A DNA stretch of 64,000 nt from Anaerolineaceae bacterium UBA6073 (GCA_002436085.1 DIXT01000008.1:1-64000), one strand, 5' to 3'; shown: positions 36,293-45,595, counted from the stretch's first letter. Program-made: numbers and translations. The notes: generated from the sequence alone by a model not told the origin.

Positions 36293-37090
36293 CTATTCCC
36301 GTGCCGCTTCCAGCATCCATGCCAGCTCCGCCAGGTTCTCGCACACAAAGTCCGGCTGGAAAGGCGACCCGGGCAAATCCTCCCGCTTTGTCTCCCCGCT
36401 AAGCACCAGCGCCGTCCCCACCCCCGCGCTTGTCCCCATGGCGATATCCGTATACAGCCGGTCCCCGACCATCACCAGGCTTTCCGGCTTCAGTTTCAGG
36501 CTTGCAGACAACTGCTCGATCAGGTTCCGGTCGGGCTTCCCAAAGATTTTATCCGGCAGCCGCCCGGTGGATTTCTCCACCAGCACCATCATCGCGCCGA
36601 TATCCGGAATGGGGCCGCTCGGCGTCGGGCAGTTCACATCCGCGTGCGTCGCGAAGTAAGGCAGCCCCTGGCGCACGAACGCGCACAGGCGCACCAGCTT
36701 GGCGTAGGTCAGCTCCGTGTCGTAGCCCAGCACGACCGCCGCGGGCTTCCGTTCATCCAAGCGCACCCCCGCCGCGCGGAAATCCTTCCGCAGGCTGCGT
36801 GTGCCAATCAGGCAGACGCCTTTGCCATTAAAACTCTCGCGAAGATAGCGGATGGCGGCATCCCCGGCGGTGAACACGCGCGCGTCCCCTTCCTGCACAC
36901 CAAAGCCCATCAATTTCGTGACATAATCCGCCCGGCTGCGGGACGTGTTGTTGGTCAGGAATGAAAATGGGATCTCCAGCCGGTTCAGCAGCGCCAGAAA
37001 TTCCAGCCCGCCCGGCAGCAGCCGCTCGCCCAAAAAGAAGGTTCCGTCCATGTCCAAAATAAAGCCCTGCGCTTGCCGTAAAGATTTCAT
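36293..37090 (-). CDS. HAD-IIA family sugar phosphatase, NagD-like
   Basis: A 265-residue hydrolase. The nucleophile motif FILDMDGTFFLG is at about residues 10-21, motif II is SFLTNNTSRSRADYV, and the C-terminal region has IFGKPDRNLIEQL (Lys) and MVGDRLYTDIAMG (acidic metal site), all typical of NagD/PGP-type HAD-IIA phosphatases. The exact substrate is not known. The ATG at 37090 is preceded by GGTGAG; a GTG at 37102 is the alternative. A diverged copy of its 3' end lies at 33816. Confidence 0.9.
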   Translation of the reverse strand: MKSLRQAQGFILDMDGTFFLGERLLPGGLEFLALLNRLEIPFSFLTNNTSRSRADYVTKLMGFGVQEGDARVFTAGDAAIRYLRESFNGKGVCLIGTRSLRKDFRAAGVRLDERKPAAVVLGYDTELTYAKLVRLCAFVRQGLPYFATHADVNCPTPSGPIPDIGAMMVLVEKSTGRLPDKIFGKPDRNLIEQLSASLKLKPESLVMVGDRLYTDIAMGTSAGVGTALVLSGETKREDLPGSPFQPDFVCENLAELAWMLEAARE

Positions 37091-37122
37091 GTATAGACTC
37101 ACCGGTTGATATTGAATTCCAC

Positions 37123-37150
37123 TTGACTACAATGGTTACTACAATAACTA
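37123..37150 (+). promoter_or_regulatory. Candidate promoter of the copper operon
   Basis: TTGACT (37123-37128) and TAACTA (37145-37150) are 16 bp apart. The direct repeat ACTACAAT occurs at 37126-37133 and 37138-37145, between and over the promoter boxes, a possible binding site for a metal-responsive repressor. Confidence 0.4.
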
Positions 37151-37167
37151 AAATGAAAGCAGGAAAT

Positions 37168-37374
37168 ATGACCAGCAAAACGTATTTTATCCCGAATATC
37201 AGCTGCATGCACTGCGTAATGAACATTAAGAAGCGCTTGAACGAAATTGAAGGCGTCGAGAGCGTGGAAGGTAACGCCCAAACCCGCGAAGTGAAAGTGG
37301 AATTCAGCAACCCCGCGACGGAAGAAGTCATCCTCCAGGCGCTCGCGGAAATCAATTACCCGGCTGAGGTTTAG
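37168..37374 (+). CDS. Heavy-metal-associated (HMA) domain protein, copper chaperone-like
   Basis: A 68-residue single HMA domain. The metal site is ISCMHCVMNI (Cys-x-x-Cys), followed by the family spacing IEGVESVEG and VKVEF. It should bind Cu(I) and hand it to the ATPase encoded directly after it. AGGA before the ATG at 37168 supports this start. Its stop TAG abuts the ATG of the ATPase gene. Confidence 0.88.
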   Translation: MTSKTYFIPNISCMHCVMNIKKRLNEIEGVESVEGNAQTREVKVEFSNPATEEVILQALAEINYPAEV

Positions 37375-39795
37375 ATGTCTGACAAACAGCAGGTCACGCT
37401 GCCAATTCTGGGGATGACCTGCGCTAACTGCGTCGCCTCGGTTGAGCGCGGCTTATCCAAGGTGGACGGCGTGGACGCGGCGGTCGTGAACCTGAGTTCC
37501 GAACGCGCATCCGTCAGCTACGACCCGCAAAAAACCGACATCCCCGCGCTGGTGGAACAGGTCCGCCAAACCGGGTACGACGTTGCCCTCGGGGAAGCTT
37601 CGCTGGGCGTCATCGGGCTTTCCGACCCCGCCGATGGGGCGCGCCTGGAAAAAGCGTTGAACTCAGCGGTAGGTGTGCTTTTCAGCCAGGCAAACCTGGC
37701 CAGCGAGCGCGTGGTTGTGCGCTATGTGCCCACGGTAATCAGTCAGTCCGAAATCCGCCAGGCAGTAGTCCGGGCAGGTTTCCGCCTGGCTGAGGAAAGA
37801 ACCCTGACGGAAGACCCGGAAGCCGCCGCCCGCCAGAAAGAGACCGCTCACCAGAAGCGTTTGCTCACCATCGCGCTCATCTTCACCGTTCCGCTCTTCG
37901 TGCTTTCGATGGGCAGGGACTTTGGCTTGCTGCCGATGGCGTTGGCGCACGCCCCCTGGATGGACTGGCTGTTTTTTGCGCTGGCCACGCCGGTGCAGTT
38001 TTACGTCGGCGCCAGTTATTACGTAAACGCTTACAAAGCGCTGCGCAACAAATCCGCGAATATGGATGTGCTGGTCGCTCTGGGCACCTCCGCGGCGTAT
38101 TTCTACTCTATTTTTGTCCTGCTCGGCGCGGTGCCAGGGCACGGTTACTTTGAGACCTCCGCGGTGATCATCACGCTCGTACGCCTGGGAAAGTTCCTGG
38201 AAGCGCGCGCCAAAGGCGGCGCCAGCGAAGCGATCCGCAAGCTGCTGTTTCTCCAGCCGAAGAAGGCGACGGTCATCAGTGCCGGGATGGAAAAAGAAAT
38301 CCCAGCCGATGAAGTTGTTATCGGCGATATGATCGTGGTGCGCCCGGGAGAGAAAATCCCGGTGGACGGCGCCGTGCTGGAAGGCAGTTCCAGCGTGGAT
38401 GAATCCATGCTCACCGGGGAGTCCCTGCCGGTGGAAAAGAGCGCGGGTGCCCCGGTTTACGGCGCTACGCTGAACAAAAACGGCAGGCTGGTCTTTGAAG
38501 CCACCAAAATTGGCCGGGACACCGTGCTCTCCCAGATTATTCAGCTGGTCGAGAACGCCCAGGCCAGCAAAGCCCCCATCCAAAAGCTGGCGGACAAGAT
38601 TTCCGCGGTTTTTGTCCCGATTGTCATCGCCGTCGCTGCGCTGACCTTCCTGATCTGGTACTTCCTGGTGCCCCTGCCGGCAGGTTCAGAAGTCTCGCTG
38701 CTGGCGCGGGCGCTCATCAATATGGTCGCGGTGCTTGTAATTGCCTGCCCGTGCGCCATGGGCCTGGCCACCCCAACCGCCGTGATGGCGGGCACCGGGC
38801 GCGGTGCGGAGCTTGGCATCCTGGTAAAAACCAGCGAGAGTCTGGAAGTCGCCGGGCAGATTGACACGATTATCCTGGACAAAACCGGCACGCTCACGCG
38901 CGGACAGCCGGCCGTGACGGAAATCCTGCCGCTCGCGGAGGGCTGGTCCGAGGAACAGGTTTTAGCGCTGGCTGCTTCCGTGGAAGCCGGCAGCGAGCAC
39001 CCGCTTGGCGAAGCCATCACAGCGGCCGCCAAAGCGCGCGGGCTCAGCCTACGGAATGTGGACCGCTTCAGGTCCTCTTCTGGCAAAGGCGTCTCAGCGG
39101 AAGTGGACGGAAAAAAGGTCTCAGTCGGCAGTCGGCGCTACCTGGAAGGCTTGCAAGTGGATACCAGCAGCGCAGAGAGCGCCATCGCGGAGCTGGAAAA
39201 CCAGGCCCGCACCGTCGTCATGCTGGCGTTGGAAGGGGAACTGCTGGGCGCTTTCGGAATCATGGACACGCTGAAGGAAAATTCGGTCAGCGCCGTGGCG
39301 GAGCTGCACCGGCTGGGGCTGAAGGTTGCCATGCTCACCGGCGATAACGCCCAGACTGCCCGGGCAGTTGCCAGCCAGGCCGGGATTGACGAAGTTTTTG
39401 CGGACTTGCTCCCGAAGGACAAGACCGGGCAGGTACAGGCGCTGCAGGCAGCCGGGCACAAGGTCGCCATGGTTGGCGACGGCATTAACGACGCGCCGGC
39501 GCTTGCGCAGGCGGATGTGGGAATCGCCATTGGCACCGGCACGGACGTGGCCATTGCAGCCGCGCCGATCGTCTCGATCAGCGGTGATTTGCAAGCGGTT
39601 CCACTGGCGGTGCGCCTTTCCCGCAAAACCCTCACGACCATCAAACAGAACCTGTTCTGGGCGTTCTTCTACAACGTCATCCTCATCCCTGCAGCAGCCG
39701 CGGGTTTTCTGAACCCAATGCTAGCGGCCGGAGCGATGTCCTTCAGCAGCATCTTTGTGATTACCAACAGCCTGCGATTGAAGCGCTTCAAGTAG
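37375..39795 (+). CDS. copA: Copper-exporting P1B-type ATPase
   Basis: An 806-residue Cu(I) pump. HMA domain 1 has GMTCANC (Cys 16 and 19). A second HMA-like region (about 80-140) lacks the CxxC site. Eight membrane helices are expected; IACPCAMGLATP (CPC near 458) is the transport motif. DKTGTLTRG (Asp near 502) is phosphorylated, SEHPLGEAI is the HP motif and MVGDGINDAPALAQADVGIA the hinge. Linkage to the HMA chaperone supports copper specificity. The next hairpin ends the operon. Confidence 0.94.
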   Translation: MSDKQQVTLPILGMTCANCVASVERGLSKVDGVDAAVVNLSSERASVSYDPQKTDIPALVEQVRQTGYDVALGEASLGVIGLSDPADGARLEKALNSAVGVLFSQANLASERVVVRYVPTVISQSEIRQAVVRAGFRLAEERTLTEDPEAAARQKETAHQKRLLTIALIFTVPLFVLSMGRDFGLLPMALAHAPWMDWLFFALATPVQFYVGASYYVNAYKALRNKSANMDVLVALGTSAAYFYSIFVLLGAVPGHGYFETSAVIITLVRLGKFLEARAKGGASEAIRKLLFLQPKKATVISAGMEKEIPADEVVIGDMIVVRPGEKIPVDGAVLEGSSSVDESMLTGESLPVEKSAGAPVYGATLNKNGRLVFEATKIGRDTVLSQIIQLVENAQASKAPIQKLADKISAVFVPIVIAVAALTFLIWYFLVPLPAGSEVSLLARALINMVAVLVIACPCAMGLATPTAVMAGTGRGAELGILVKTSESLEVAGQIDTIILDKTGTLTRGQPAVTEILPLAEGWSEEQVLALAASVEAGSEHPLGEAITAAAKARGLSLRNVDRFRSSSGKGVSAEVDGKKVSVGSRRYLEGLQVDTSSAESAIAELENQARTVVMLALEGELLGAFGIMDTLKENSVSAVAELHRLGLKVAMLTGDNAQTARAVASQAGIDEVFADLLPKDKTGQVQALQAAGHKVAMVGDGINDAPALAQADVGIAIGTGTDVAIAAAPIVSISGDLQAVPLAVRLSRKTLTTIKQNLFWAFFYNVILIPAAAAGFLNPMLAAGAMSFSSIFVITNSLRLKRFK

Positions 39796-40041
39796 ACGGC
39801 TAAGGCTGGGCGGACTGCTGATCCACCACACGCTCGGCTGAACGCAGTGGGGTCTGGGCAATAAATGGCATCTGACCCAGCCTGCACGCCACAGCGCATA
39901 ATACAAACCCCAAAAAGTCGGGCATCCCAGCCCGACTTTTTGCATCCGCTTACCCGCCCTCCCGCCATTCCAACAGCACGCCATCCGAAGGGCAATGTAT
40001 AATCAGCATAAACTACGCCTCAACGGAAAGCCGCGCCTGTT
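39796..40041. other. Intergenic region with terminator and a -10 box
   Basis: About 245 bp. Besides the terminator at 39912 it has TATAAT at 39998-40003 as a possible -10 box for the following gene. The first 110 bp after copA shows only a weak CTGGG/CCCAG stem. Confidence 0.5.
39912..39941. terminator. Bidirectional-looking rho-independent terminator
   Basis: AAAAAGTCGGGC and GCCCGACTTTTT form a 12-bp stem with loop ATCCCA. Confidence 0.9.
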
Positions 40042-42042
40042 ATGGAAAAAATCACCCCGCTTCTATCCGTCCTCCTCTGGGTTTTCCTTTGGTCTGCCGG
40101 CGGATTCCTGATTCTCATCAATACCCTCAAGACCCAACGGCACGAATCAGCGCTGCTCGGTCTGGGTCTGGGGCTTGTCTTACAGGTCTGGCTGGCCAAC
40201 CTCACCGGCAGGCTGCTCGCGCCTGTCCCTGCCTTCTGGCTCAGCGCGGGTCTTGTTTTCGCGGTCGGCCTGGCGCTGACGCTCGCGCTGAAATCCTGGC
40301 AAAGCGCGCGCCAAGCCCTGTATTTCCCGCCCGGGCAGTGGCTGGCATTCTTCGCGCTGCTGTACGCCTTCTTTATGATCGGGCGCGGACTGGCAATTTT
40401 TGATGATTACCAGAACCTGCCGGTCACTTCCATGCTCGCTTCCGGCGTCATCCCTCCGCGCTTTCCGCTCAACCCTGCGCTCAGCTTCGATTACCACTAT
40501 TTGCTCCTGCTAAACGCCGCCCAATGGATGCGCGTGGGCGGCTTTTTGCCCTGGACAGCATTGGATTTTGCCCGCGCGCTGTGCTTCAGCCTGGCGGTGC
40601 TTTACGCGTTCTTGCTCGGCCAACGCCTGACGCACAGCAAAGCAGGCGCCTGGCTGAGCGCGTTATTCACAGCTTTCGCAGGCGGAATGCGTTGGCTGCT
40701 GCTGTTCTTGCCCGGCAGGCTGCTCTCAGTCATCTCGGAGCGCGTTACGATGATCGGCTCAGGCCTGGCGACGGACAGCAGCCTGAAATTGGCGCTCTCC
40801 AAGCCCTGGGCAATCGAAGGCGGCGGCCCGTTCCCCTTCCCCTTCGCGTATGGGAGCGGCTTCCATACGCCCGCGGTGATGGAACATGACGGCACCGGCT
40901 TGATGGGGCTCGTTATCGCGCTGCTGATCATCCTGTTTTTCGAGCAATGGAAACGCAAAGGCGGGATGCTGGTGGTGGCGGCCCTGCTGGCAGCCCAGGC
41001 GATGACCGATGAAATCTGGTTTGTGTTTTTCCTGGCCGCGCTTGTCCTGGTTTTTATTGTCCAACTTATCCGCCCGGGCAAGACACCGCGCCGGCAGGTC
41101 TGGCTGCAGCTGCTGGTGTTGGCGCTTGTGCCAGGCGTGCTCGCGCTGGTGCAGGGCGGCGTGCTAACCGGCGCAGCGGCTGGGATTGTCTCCAGGCTGG
41201 GCGGCGGCGCAGCGGCAGCTTCAACCCAATATTTCAGCCTGGGCTTCCATCTGCGTTTCCCGCCCGCGTTCATCTCCTCGCACCTGGGGGCGCTTGCGTT
41301 GACCAACTGGGGGCAGGCGCTGGCTGCCATTGCCGAAGTGGGTCCGATTTTCCTGCTCCTGCCGCTCTTCGTTGTCTGGGGGCTCAAGGGCTACCGCGCC
41401 GGGCGCACGATCTATCCGGTCCTCGCCCTGGGAGCAGTTGCCAGCTTTCTGACCATTTTTGTGGAATACGAAGGCGCTGCCGGTATCTCTGCCACCAAAC
41501 GCCTGACCCTCTACTCATCCGTCCTGCTCACGCTATTTACCGTGCCTCTGCTGTGGTACTGGCTGCGGAATAAAAAAGAAGCCCTGCGCTTCACCGTGAT
41601 AGGGCTGTGCGCGCTTAGCATGGTTGGCGGCCTGATGTACTTCGCGGTGGAGTCCGCCGCGGCGCAGGTGCCGCAGGAAAGTTATTACCTGGACAAGCCG
41701 GACACAGCTTTCTATAAAAAATACTGGAACGCGCTTGATACCGGGGCGATGGTCTTTGACCTGATCCCCTCGCGCGCGGCGACGGTATTTGCACGCCCGC
41801 TGCAGTCCAATCAGAGCTGGTACGCGGAGCTGCCGGAATACAGCGCCCTTGCCAGCAGCATGGCTCCCCGTGATATCAGGGCGGCAGGTTATCAGTACAT
41901 TTATCTGGGCAGCGGTGAATGGGATGACTTTTCGCCGGTGGTACAGGCCGGGCTCTCGGAAGCTTGCGTGTCTTTAGTGGATGAAGTGAAGGGTGAGAAC
42001 GGCGCGTTCAGGCGGCTGCTCGATATCAGCGCCTGTCAGTAA
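40042..42042 (+). CDS. Large polytopic membrane protein
   Basis: A 666-residue protein with more than a dozen hydrophobic segments through about residue 545, a first extracytoplasmic loop with IFDDYQNLPVTSML, and a C-terminal soluble part of about 110 residues ending in YQYIYLGSGEWDD. The layout is like GT-C glycosyltransferases and YfhO-type proteins, but a catalytic motif could not be fixed. It converges directly on a methyltransferase-glycosyltransferase gene, suggesting a shared role in envelope glycans. Confidence 0.65.
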   Translation: MEKITPLLSVLLWVFLWSAGGFLILINTLKTQRHESALLGLGLGLVLQVWLANLTGRLLAPVPAFWLSAGLVFAVGLALTLALKSWQSARQALYFPPGQWLAFFALLYAFFMIGRGLAIFDDYQNLPVTSMLASGVIPPRFPLNPALSFDYHYLLLLNAAQWMRVGGFLPWTALDFARALCFSLAVLYAFLLGQRLTHSKAGAWLSALFTAFAGGMRWLLLFLPGRLLSVISERVTMIGSGLATDSSLKLALSKPWAIEGGGPFPFPFAYGSGFHTPAVMEHDGTGLMGLVIALLIILFFEQWKRKGGMLVVAALLAAQAMTDEIWFVFFLAALVLVFIVQLIRPGKTPRRQVWLQLLVLALVPGVLALVQGGVLTGAAAGIVSRLGGGAAAASTQYFSLGFHLRFPPAFISSHLGALALTNWGQALAAIAEVGPIFLLLPLFVVWGLKGYRAGRTIYPVLALGAVASFLTIFVEYEGAAGISATKRLTLYSSVLLTLFTVPLLWYWLRNKKEALRFTVIGLCALSMVGGLMYFAVESAAAQVPQESYYLDKPDTAFYKKYWNALDTGAMVFDLIPSRAATVFARPLQSNQSWYAELPEYSALASSMAPRDIRAAGYQYIYLGSGEWDDFSPVVQAGLSEACVSLVDEVKGENGAFRRLLDISACQ

Positions 42043-43488
42043 TTACACGAACTTCAGCCGAACGGCAGCCACCCACAGCATGCGCAGCAGCAGCAATCCG
42101 TGCCGCCAACGCTGAATGTTGGTTGTGCCGTAGGTGCGCTCGCGGTAGCGGATAGGCATGTCCACCAGCTTCAGGTTTTGTTTCGTTGCCCCAAATATCA
42201 AATCAAAGTCGCCAAAGGGGTCAAAATCGCCAAAGAAAGCCCGGTTCTGCGCGATTTTTTCATAGTCCGCGCGCCAAAGTACCTTGGTACCGCACAGCGT
42301 ATCCTTGATGCTCTGCCCCAGCAGCCACGAAAAGGTCACGCTGAAGAATTTATTACCCAGGTTGTTGAGGAAGCGCATGGCTTCCTCTTCCATCGGGTAG
42401 ACCAAACGCACGCCGTTAATAAATTCACCGCGGTTTTGGACAAGCGCGTCGTAAAAGCGCGGCAGGTCCTCGGGCGGCACGGTCAGGTCTGCGTCCAGAA
42501 TCATCAGAATATCCCCGCTGGCTGCCTGAAAGCCCGCCCGGATTGCGTCCCCTTTGCCCTTGCCGGGCTGCTTCAATAAGATGGCTTTACGCGCCGATTC
42601 CTGGATGGTCTTCTCGATGACCTGCCAGGTATCATCCTGCGAATGCCCCTCCACGAACACGATTTCGGTTCCGCTGCCCATTTCAGGCACCCGCTCAAAA
42701 ATCTGCGGGATATTGCCGGCTTCGTTGCGCGCGGCAATCACCACAGAAACAGAAGCCGCCTGTGCATCAGCGCTGACGCGCGGCCTGGCAATCATCATAT
42801 TGGTCATGCAAATGTGTTTTAGCGGCCAAAGGCGCGCGGCAATCCGGTTAAGGAAAGGGCTGATAAGCGGAATATAAAAGGGGAACAGCACTTCCGTCCA
42901 TTTGCGCACGACCTCGAAATCGCCCAGGTTGAGCAGGTTCTTCATGTCGGTTTGCGTCAGCCAGTTCTGGTCCTGCAGCGGTTTGGCAGTTCCCAGCGCC
43001 TGAGCAAGTTTGAGCGCTGCTTCCCAGCCGCGGTTGTAGAAGTTTAGTACCACCCGCGTGCGCGGGCTGCACAATGGCTGCAGTTGGTTAAGCACATTCT
43101 GCACATCCCACAGGTCATTGACCAGGTCAGAAAGAATAATGTAATCAAATTGCATATCCAAGCCGGGCAGCGCGTGCGCGTCTGCCTGGATAAAACGGAA
43201 CTCAGGGTATGCTTTCTGCGCGGCGCGCACCATTTCCGCCGAAAAGTCGATTCCGACGCCGCAGGCAGGCTGAACAGACGCCAGCAAGTCGCCTTTGCCG
43301 CAGCCCAGGTCGAGCACCGAGCATCCGGGCGGGATGACGTGCTGGTAGACATGCTTGAGTCGGCGGTGATAGTACGCGCTCCAGTTGATTTTTCTCGGGG
43401 GTTTGGTGGCAACTGCGTCCCAATGCGCGGCGCGCGCTTTTGTGAAACTGAGATAAGTCTTATCCTGTGGGTTGATGTAGGTATTCAC
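42043..43488 (-). CDS. Fused class I methyltransferase and family 2 glycosyltransferase
   Basis: About 481 residues. Residues about 50-190 are a SAM methyltransferase with SVLDLGCGKGDLL and DYIILSDLVNDL. From about 245 to the end is a GT-A glycosyltransferase with VSVVIAARNEAGNI, VEGHSQDDTW, ILDADLTVPPEDL and YRERTYGTTNIQRW near the C-terminus, like polyprenyl-phosphate glycosyltransferases. The GTG at 43488, preceded by AGGTAAG, is the likely start; a TTG further up is less convincing. TATACT near 43541 is a candidate -10 box. It probably builds a methylated, lipid-linked sugar. Confidence 0.82.
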   Translation of the reverse strand: MNTYINPQDKTYLSFTKARAAHWDAVATKPPRKINWSAYYHRRLKHVYQHVIPPGCSVLDLGCGKGDLLASVQPACGVGIDFSAEMVRAAQKAYPEFRFIQADAHALPGLDMQFDYIILSDLVNDLWDVQNVLNQLQPLCSPRTRVVLNFYNRGWEAALKLAQALGTAKPLQDQNWLTQTDMKNLLNLGDFEVVRKWTEVLFPFYIPLISPFLNRIAARLWPLKHICMTNMMIARPRVSADAQAASVSVVIAARNEAGNIPQIFERVPEMGSGTEIVFVEGHSQDDTWQVIEKTIQESARKAILLKQPGKGKGDAIRAGFQAASGDILMILDADLTVPPEDLPRFYDALVQNRGEFINGVRLVYPMEEEAMRFLNNLGNKFFSVTFSWLLGQSIKDTLCGTKVLWRADYEKIAQNRAFFGDFDPFGDFDLIFGATKQNLKLVDMPIRYRERTYGTTNIQRWRHGLLLLRMLWVAAVRLKFV

Positions 43489-43601
43489 GCGCTTACCTGG
43501 CCGCTTTTCGCAGATTTGGTTTCCGTTTACCCCCAAAGTATAACAAAAAGAGCGCCTTCCCGGAGCCTGAAATAGGCCCGCCCTCTTAGTCCGGCAGAAG
43601 T

Positions 43602-44045
43602 TTAGTTTTTAGGCACCGCGTTCCTGGCAGCTTTGTCAGCGCGTTCGTTGTTGCGGTCGCCGGAATGCCCGCGCACCCATTCCCAACGCACCTGGTGACG
43701 CTGCATTTCGCGGTCAAGCGCCTGCCAAAGGTCAATGTTCGCCAGGGCGCCTTCCTTGCGTTTCCAGTTGCGTTTTTTCCACCCGGGCAGCCAAAGCGTT
43801 GCGCCGTTCATCAGGTAGCTGGAATCCGTTATGAAGGTCACGGCGAAAGGTTCGCTCAGGGCGCGCAAAGCTTGCAGCGCGGCCGTCAACTCCATGCGGT
43901 TGTTGGTCGTGTCTCTTTCGCCGCCCTGCAAAACGCGCTCCGCACCCTGCTCAAACAGCAGCACTGCTGCCCACCCTCCCGGTCCGGGATTGCCGCTGCA
44001 AGCTCCGTCGCAATAGACGCTCACATTCGGGAGTTCAGTCGCCAC
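43602..44045 (-). CDS. rnhA: Ribonuclease HI
   Basis: About 148 residues. SVYCDGACSGNPGPGGWAAV holds the first catalytic Asp, TTNNRMELTAALQAL the Glu, FITDSSYLMNG the second Asp and RGHSGDRNNERADKAA the last His/Asp. It degrades RNA in RNA-DNA hybrids. A GTG start at 44045, preceded by GGAG, gives the family length and overlaps the solute-binding-protein gene by 11 bp; the longer upstream frame lies inside that gene. Confidence 0.92.
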   Translation of the reverse strand: MATELPNVSVYCDGACSGNPGPGGWAAVLLFEQGAERVLQGGERDTTNNRMELTAALQALRALSEPFAVTFITDSSYLMNGATLWLPGWKKRNWKRKEGALANIDLWQALDREMQRHQVRWEWVRGHSGDRNNERADKAARNAVPKN

Positions 44046-45474
44046 TGCCTGCTCCAGCAAGTTCCACCAGCGTCGCATCCAATGTTTCCAAAACCGTGGG
44101 AATATACTCCAGGTCGAGTTGATACGCCCTGCGCAGAGCATCCTGCAGCACAACCCGGGAAAACGCCCAATTTTCGCGTTCTGGAGCCAACTGCAGGCGC
44201 ACGCCGACTTGTAAGGCGCTGGCCCAGGCCGGGTGCTGGCGCGCGTAGTCCGGCGCAATTGCATTGGGGTCGCCCGCCGCCGGCCAATATCCGCTGACGT
44301 GCACCAAAGCTTCCTGTGCAGGCGCGCTCAGCAGCCAGCGCGCAAAGAGCCATGCCCCAAGCTGCTCAGCGTTGCTGCCGGCGCGTATCCCGACGGAGAG
44401 CGTCTCAAGTGAAATGCTGCCGCTGCCGTCCGGGCTGGGATACGGTAGGGTGGTAAATTCATCGCCGCTGCCTGCGCGCGCGGTAAAGCCTTCCTGTGTT
44501 AGTAAATCGTCCAGCGTACCCTCGTATGCCAGGGCCTGGCGCCGGGCGAAGTAATCGTATGGGGTTTTCTGCAGCCCGACCCAGGCGGCATCTACCGCGT
44601 ATGCGCCCTTGAGGAAGCTTATCGCTTCCAGAAACGCGTCGTTATTGAAGCTGAGCACGCCGTCTTTGGTGGAAATCTCACCGCCAAAAGCCTGGTACCA
44701 AGCCAACGGCGCCTGGGCTGAATCGGAAATCCACAAGCCGCCCGCGCCGTTGTTGGTATCGTCCTCGTCCAGCAGTTTTTCCGCCGCGGCAGGCAGCATT
44801 TGCGCCTGCAGCTCCGCCGGAGTGCGGGGCGTGGCGCTAAAACCCAGCTTCTGCCCCCAGCTCTGGTTGTAATAGAGCAGGGCAGGCTGATAGGCAATCG
44901 GCAGGAAACCCCAATCCGTTCCATCGGCTGGATCGGGAGCCAGCGCGGCAAAGATGGACTCCGCCGGGTAAACATCATCCAGCCCCCATTCCGCGTCGCG
45001 CATGTACGGGATGAGAGAAATGAGCGTGCCGGACCTCGCGGAGGGTGCCAGGTCAAATCCATTTCCGATGACGAGGTTTTTTTCCAGGTTGCCCTCTGCA
45101 AGCGCATCCGCCAACGCGGAGAGGCTTCCGGCAGTGCCCGGGATAATCCGAAGCCCCCAGGCATTATTGGTATTAAAGTTTTCCACCAGGCTGGTAAAAG
45201 CTGCCTCGGGCTCATTAATCCACGGGTGCAGCAGGCTGAGCTCCAGCCCGTCCAGGTCCTCCAGCGCCGCGCTCGGGATCGGCTCTGCGGTGGCGGTCGG
45301 GGTCACGGTCGGCATACTGGTGGCGGTCGGTGGTGGGAACGTAGGTGTCGCAGGCACAAGTATGACGGTCGGAGTTGCCTGAGGAGGTGTGGCTGCAGTC
45401 TGGCAGCCAGCCAACGCAAGGCTCAGCAGAGTCAGGAACAGAATACGAAGAGGCTTTTTTAGTGAATTCTGCAT
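44035..45474 (-). CDS. Extracellular solute-binding lipoprotein (ABC sugar type)
   Basis: A 479-residue lipoprotein with lipobox LAGC (about residue 24), a Pro/Thr linker, then a family 1 solute-binding fold: LSLLHPWINEPEAAFTSLV, PIAYQPALLYYNQSWGQKLG, WYQAFGGEISTKDG and a C-terminal WLLSAPAQEALV segment. Such proteins deliver oligosaccharides to ABC importers, but no permease gene is adjacent, so it may work with a distant transporter. AGGTG precedes the ATG. It is directly downstream of tRNA-Sec. Confidence 0.85.
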   Translation of the reverse strand: MQNSLKKPLRILFLTLLSLALAGCQTAATPPQATPTVILVPATPTFPPPTATSMPTVTPTATAEPIPSAALEDLDGLELSLLHPWINEPEAAFTSLVENFNTNNAWGLRIIPGTAGSLSALADALAEGNLEKNLVIGNGFDLAPSARSGTLISLIPYMRDAEWGLDDVYPAESIFAALAPDPADGTDWGFLPIAYQPALLYYNQSWGQKLGFSATPRTPAELQAQMLPAAAEKLLDEDDTNNGAGGLWISDSAQAPLAWYQAFGGEISTKDGVLSFNNDAFLEAISFLKGAYAVDAAWVGLQKTPYDYFARRQALAYEGTLDDLLTQEGFTARAGSGDEFTTLPYPSPDGSGSISLETLSVGIRAGSNAEQLGAWLFARWLLSAPAQEALVHVSGYWPAAGDPNAIAPDYARQHPAWASALQVGVRLQLAPERENWAFSRVVLQDALRRAYQLDLEYIPTVLETLDATLVELAGAGSGD

Positions 45475-45494
45475 AGCACACCTTAAAATTCAGG

Positions 45495-45588
45495 CGGGAA
45501 TGGATGGGAGTCGAACCCACTACGGCTCGCAGCGCGACCCGACACTGATTTTGAAGACCAGGAAGCCCACCGGGACCTAACCATTCCC
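45495..45588 (-). tRNA. selC: tRNA-Sec (UCA)
   Basis: The minus strand folds as a selenocysteine tRNA: an 8-bp acceptor stem GGGAATGG/CCATTCCC, anticodon stem CTGGT/ATCAG around loop CTTCAAA with anticodon TCA (45552-45554), a long variable arm around GTCGGGTCGCGCTGCGAGCC, and T arm GTGGG TTCGACT CCCAT. The discriminator base is G. About 94 nt. It decodes UGA as selenocysteine together with SelA and SelB, whose genes are not in this window. Length and the 8-bp acceptor exclude an ordinary Trp or Ser tRNA. Confidence 0.93.
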
Positions 45589-45595
45589 AAGGCTA

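Noticed and set aside
39796..39911. Riboswitch or structured RNA after copA
   Set aside because: Only a weak CTGGG/CCCAG stem is visible and no known aptamer core was recognised.
40042..42042. Assignment to a specific glycosyltransferase family
   Set aside because: Hydrophobic layout alone is not enough and no catalytic motif could be fixed.
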